Positions 6,507 to 7,055 of a DNA stretch of 7,055 nucleotides are shown here, piece by piece (position 1 is the first letter of the stretch; each line of letters opens with the position of its first letter). Source of the DNA: Desulfobacterales bacterium (lineage in GTDB: Bacteria > Desulfobacterota > Desulfobacteria > Desulfobacterales > Desulfosalsimonadaceae); contig JAGYOT010000095.1 of the NCBI GenBank assembly GCA_018399455.1, positions 1-7,055 on the forward strand. The letters are read 5' to 3'. The notes under the pieces are model-generated. The model searched no databases and was not told the DNA's origin. It worked only from the letters and a program-made list of their open reading frames with translations. A program made the position numbers and the translations under genes.

Positions 6507-6998
6507 ATGAATAAGAAAAAAATTCACATCCTGTTTGTCGATGATGAGGTGCAGTTTCTTGACTCGATGAAAAAACGCCTGGAAACCCGGGATTTCGAAG
6601 TAGTGGCCGTGGACCGGGGGGAGAAGGCGATTATAGCGGCTCGCCAAACCCCCGTTGACATTGCGCTGGTGGATCTTAAGATGCCGGGCATCAACGGAGA
6701 AGAGACGCTAAAGGCGTTAAAAAAAGAGCATCAATGGATGGAAATCGTCATCCTGACCGGTCACGGCAGCGTGGACTCAGCGGTTGAATGCACCCGTAGC
6801 GGAGCATACTCCTATCTGCAAAAGCCCTGTGATTTCGAGAACCTCCTGGAAGTTTTAAAAAACGCCTATAAACGAAAGGTTATGAATAAAAACCAGATCG
6901 AGGAAAAACGAATGAACGAGATGCTTAAAGCCTCTCAATCCACCTCGGCCCGGGATATTCTGCGCCGGTTAAAAGAAATTGACTCAGGCGGGCCTTAA
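6507..6998 (+). CDS. Stand-alone receiver-domain response regulator with long C-terminal tail (fourth)
   Basis: A 163-residue protein: a receiver (residues 5-122) plus about 40 extra residues. The acidic pair is D12-D13, the phosphoacceptor is D56 in VDLKMPGING, the threonine is T84 in ILTGHG and the lysine is K106 in QKPC. The usual GAFDYL before the lysine is GAYSYL; the aromatic switch position (Y103) is kept. The tail at 123-163 is charged and helix-prone, with a Ser/Thr-rich break (KASQSTSARD) and then a short amphipathic helix ending EIDSGGP. It has no recognisable DNA-binding or catalytic domain and may be a docking segment. AAGGAG at 6494-6499 gives a good ribosome site. The 72-nt gap and the weak hairpin before it make this the most loosely attached member of the operon. 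It is the most divergent of the four stand-alone receivers. Confidence 0.92.
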   Translation: MNKKKIHILFVDDEVQFLDSMKKRLETRDFEVVAVDRGEKAIIAARQTPVDIALVDLKMPGINGEETLKALKKEHQWMEIVILTGHGSVDSAVECTRSGAYSYLQKPCDFENLLEVLKNAYKRKVMNKNQIEEKRMNEMLKASQSTSARDILRRLKEIDSGGP

Positions 6999-7000
6999 GG

Positions 7001-7032
7001 GGCTTCTGAGTAACTTCGGGAAGTCAGGAGCC
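7001..7032 (+). repeat. Hairpin just after the last gene
   Basis: GGCTTCTGA at 7001-7009 pairs with TCAGGAGCC at 7024-7032 (one G-T pair), and CTT at 7014-7016 pairs inside with AAG at 7021-7023. It begins two bases after the last stop codon. No T-run follows, so it is not a standard intrinsic terminator; it may protect the 3' end of the message or act as a factor-dependent stop. Its right arm overlaps the tandem repeats at 7020-7054. Confidence 0.4.
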
Positions 7033-7054
7033 AGTAGGCAGAAGTCAGAATAAA
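7020..7054. repeat. Degenerate 7-nt tandem repeats at the window edge
   Basis: The sequence divides into 7-base units with the same phase: GAAGTCA, GGAGCCA, GTAGGCA, GAAGTCA, GAATAAA. The first four fit G-R/T-A-G-N-C-A and the fifth is decayed. The complementary strand reads as TGACTTC-type units. Such degenerate heptamer runs are known in intergenic DNA, for example the STRR repeats of cyanobacteria, and I associate similar ones with Desulfobacterota. The array may continue beyond the window. Confidence 0.55.
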
Positions 7055-7055
7055 A

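Overview
The window looks like chromosomal DNA of a moderately GC-rich anaerobic proteobacterium-like organism. My best guess is a Desulfobacterota (former Deltaproteobacteria) sulfate reducer or close relative. This rests on the style of the dCache sensor kinase, the pile-up of stand-alone NtrC/AtoC-like receivers, a possible sigma-54-type promoter, and intergenic repeats I associate with that group. It is an inference from memory and not a search result. No tRNA, rRNA, CRISPR array, transposase or phage gene was seen.

Layout. Positions 1-472 hold no convincing gene. They contain several inverted repeats, two terminator-like hairpins, a weak sigma-54-like promoter (340-356) and a structured leader before the first gene. 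From 473 to 6998 seven genes lie on the + strand with short gaps (one 4-nt overlap, otherwise 26-72 nt), most likely one operon: (1) a membrane histidine kinase with a large periplasmic double-Cache sensor; (2, 3) two stand-alone receiver proteins; (4) a divergent SLC13/DASS-family membrane transporter; (5) a soluble hybrid kinase with the receiver at its N-terminus; (6, 7) two more stand-alone receivers. Positions 6999-7055 hold a hairpin that runs into degenerate 7-nt tandem repeats cut off by the window edge.

How the genes may work together. The order is symmetrical: kinase, REC, REC, then the transporter, then REC-kinase, REC, REC. There are two kinase cores and five receiver domains, all with intact phosphoacceptor residues. 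None of the genes has a DNA-binding, AAA+, GGDEF, EAL or other recognisable output domain. The plausible reading is a phosphorelay or phosphate-sharing network centred on a transporter: the Cache kinase senses an extracellular solute, the soluble hybrid kinase senses or integrates an internal state, and the receivers act by protein contact, perhaps on the transporter or on a regulator elsewhere. The transporter has lost the usual SNT binding motifs of its family and carries an extra segment of about 65 residues after its first membrane helix, so its substrate cannot be assumed to be sulfate or a dicarboxylate.

Two start codons were moved from the longest ORF on ribosome-binding-site grounds: the second receiver to 2726 and the transporter to 3191.
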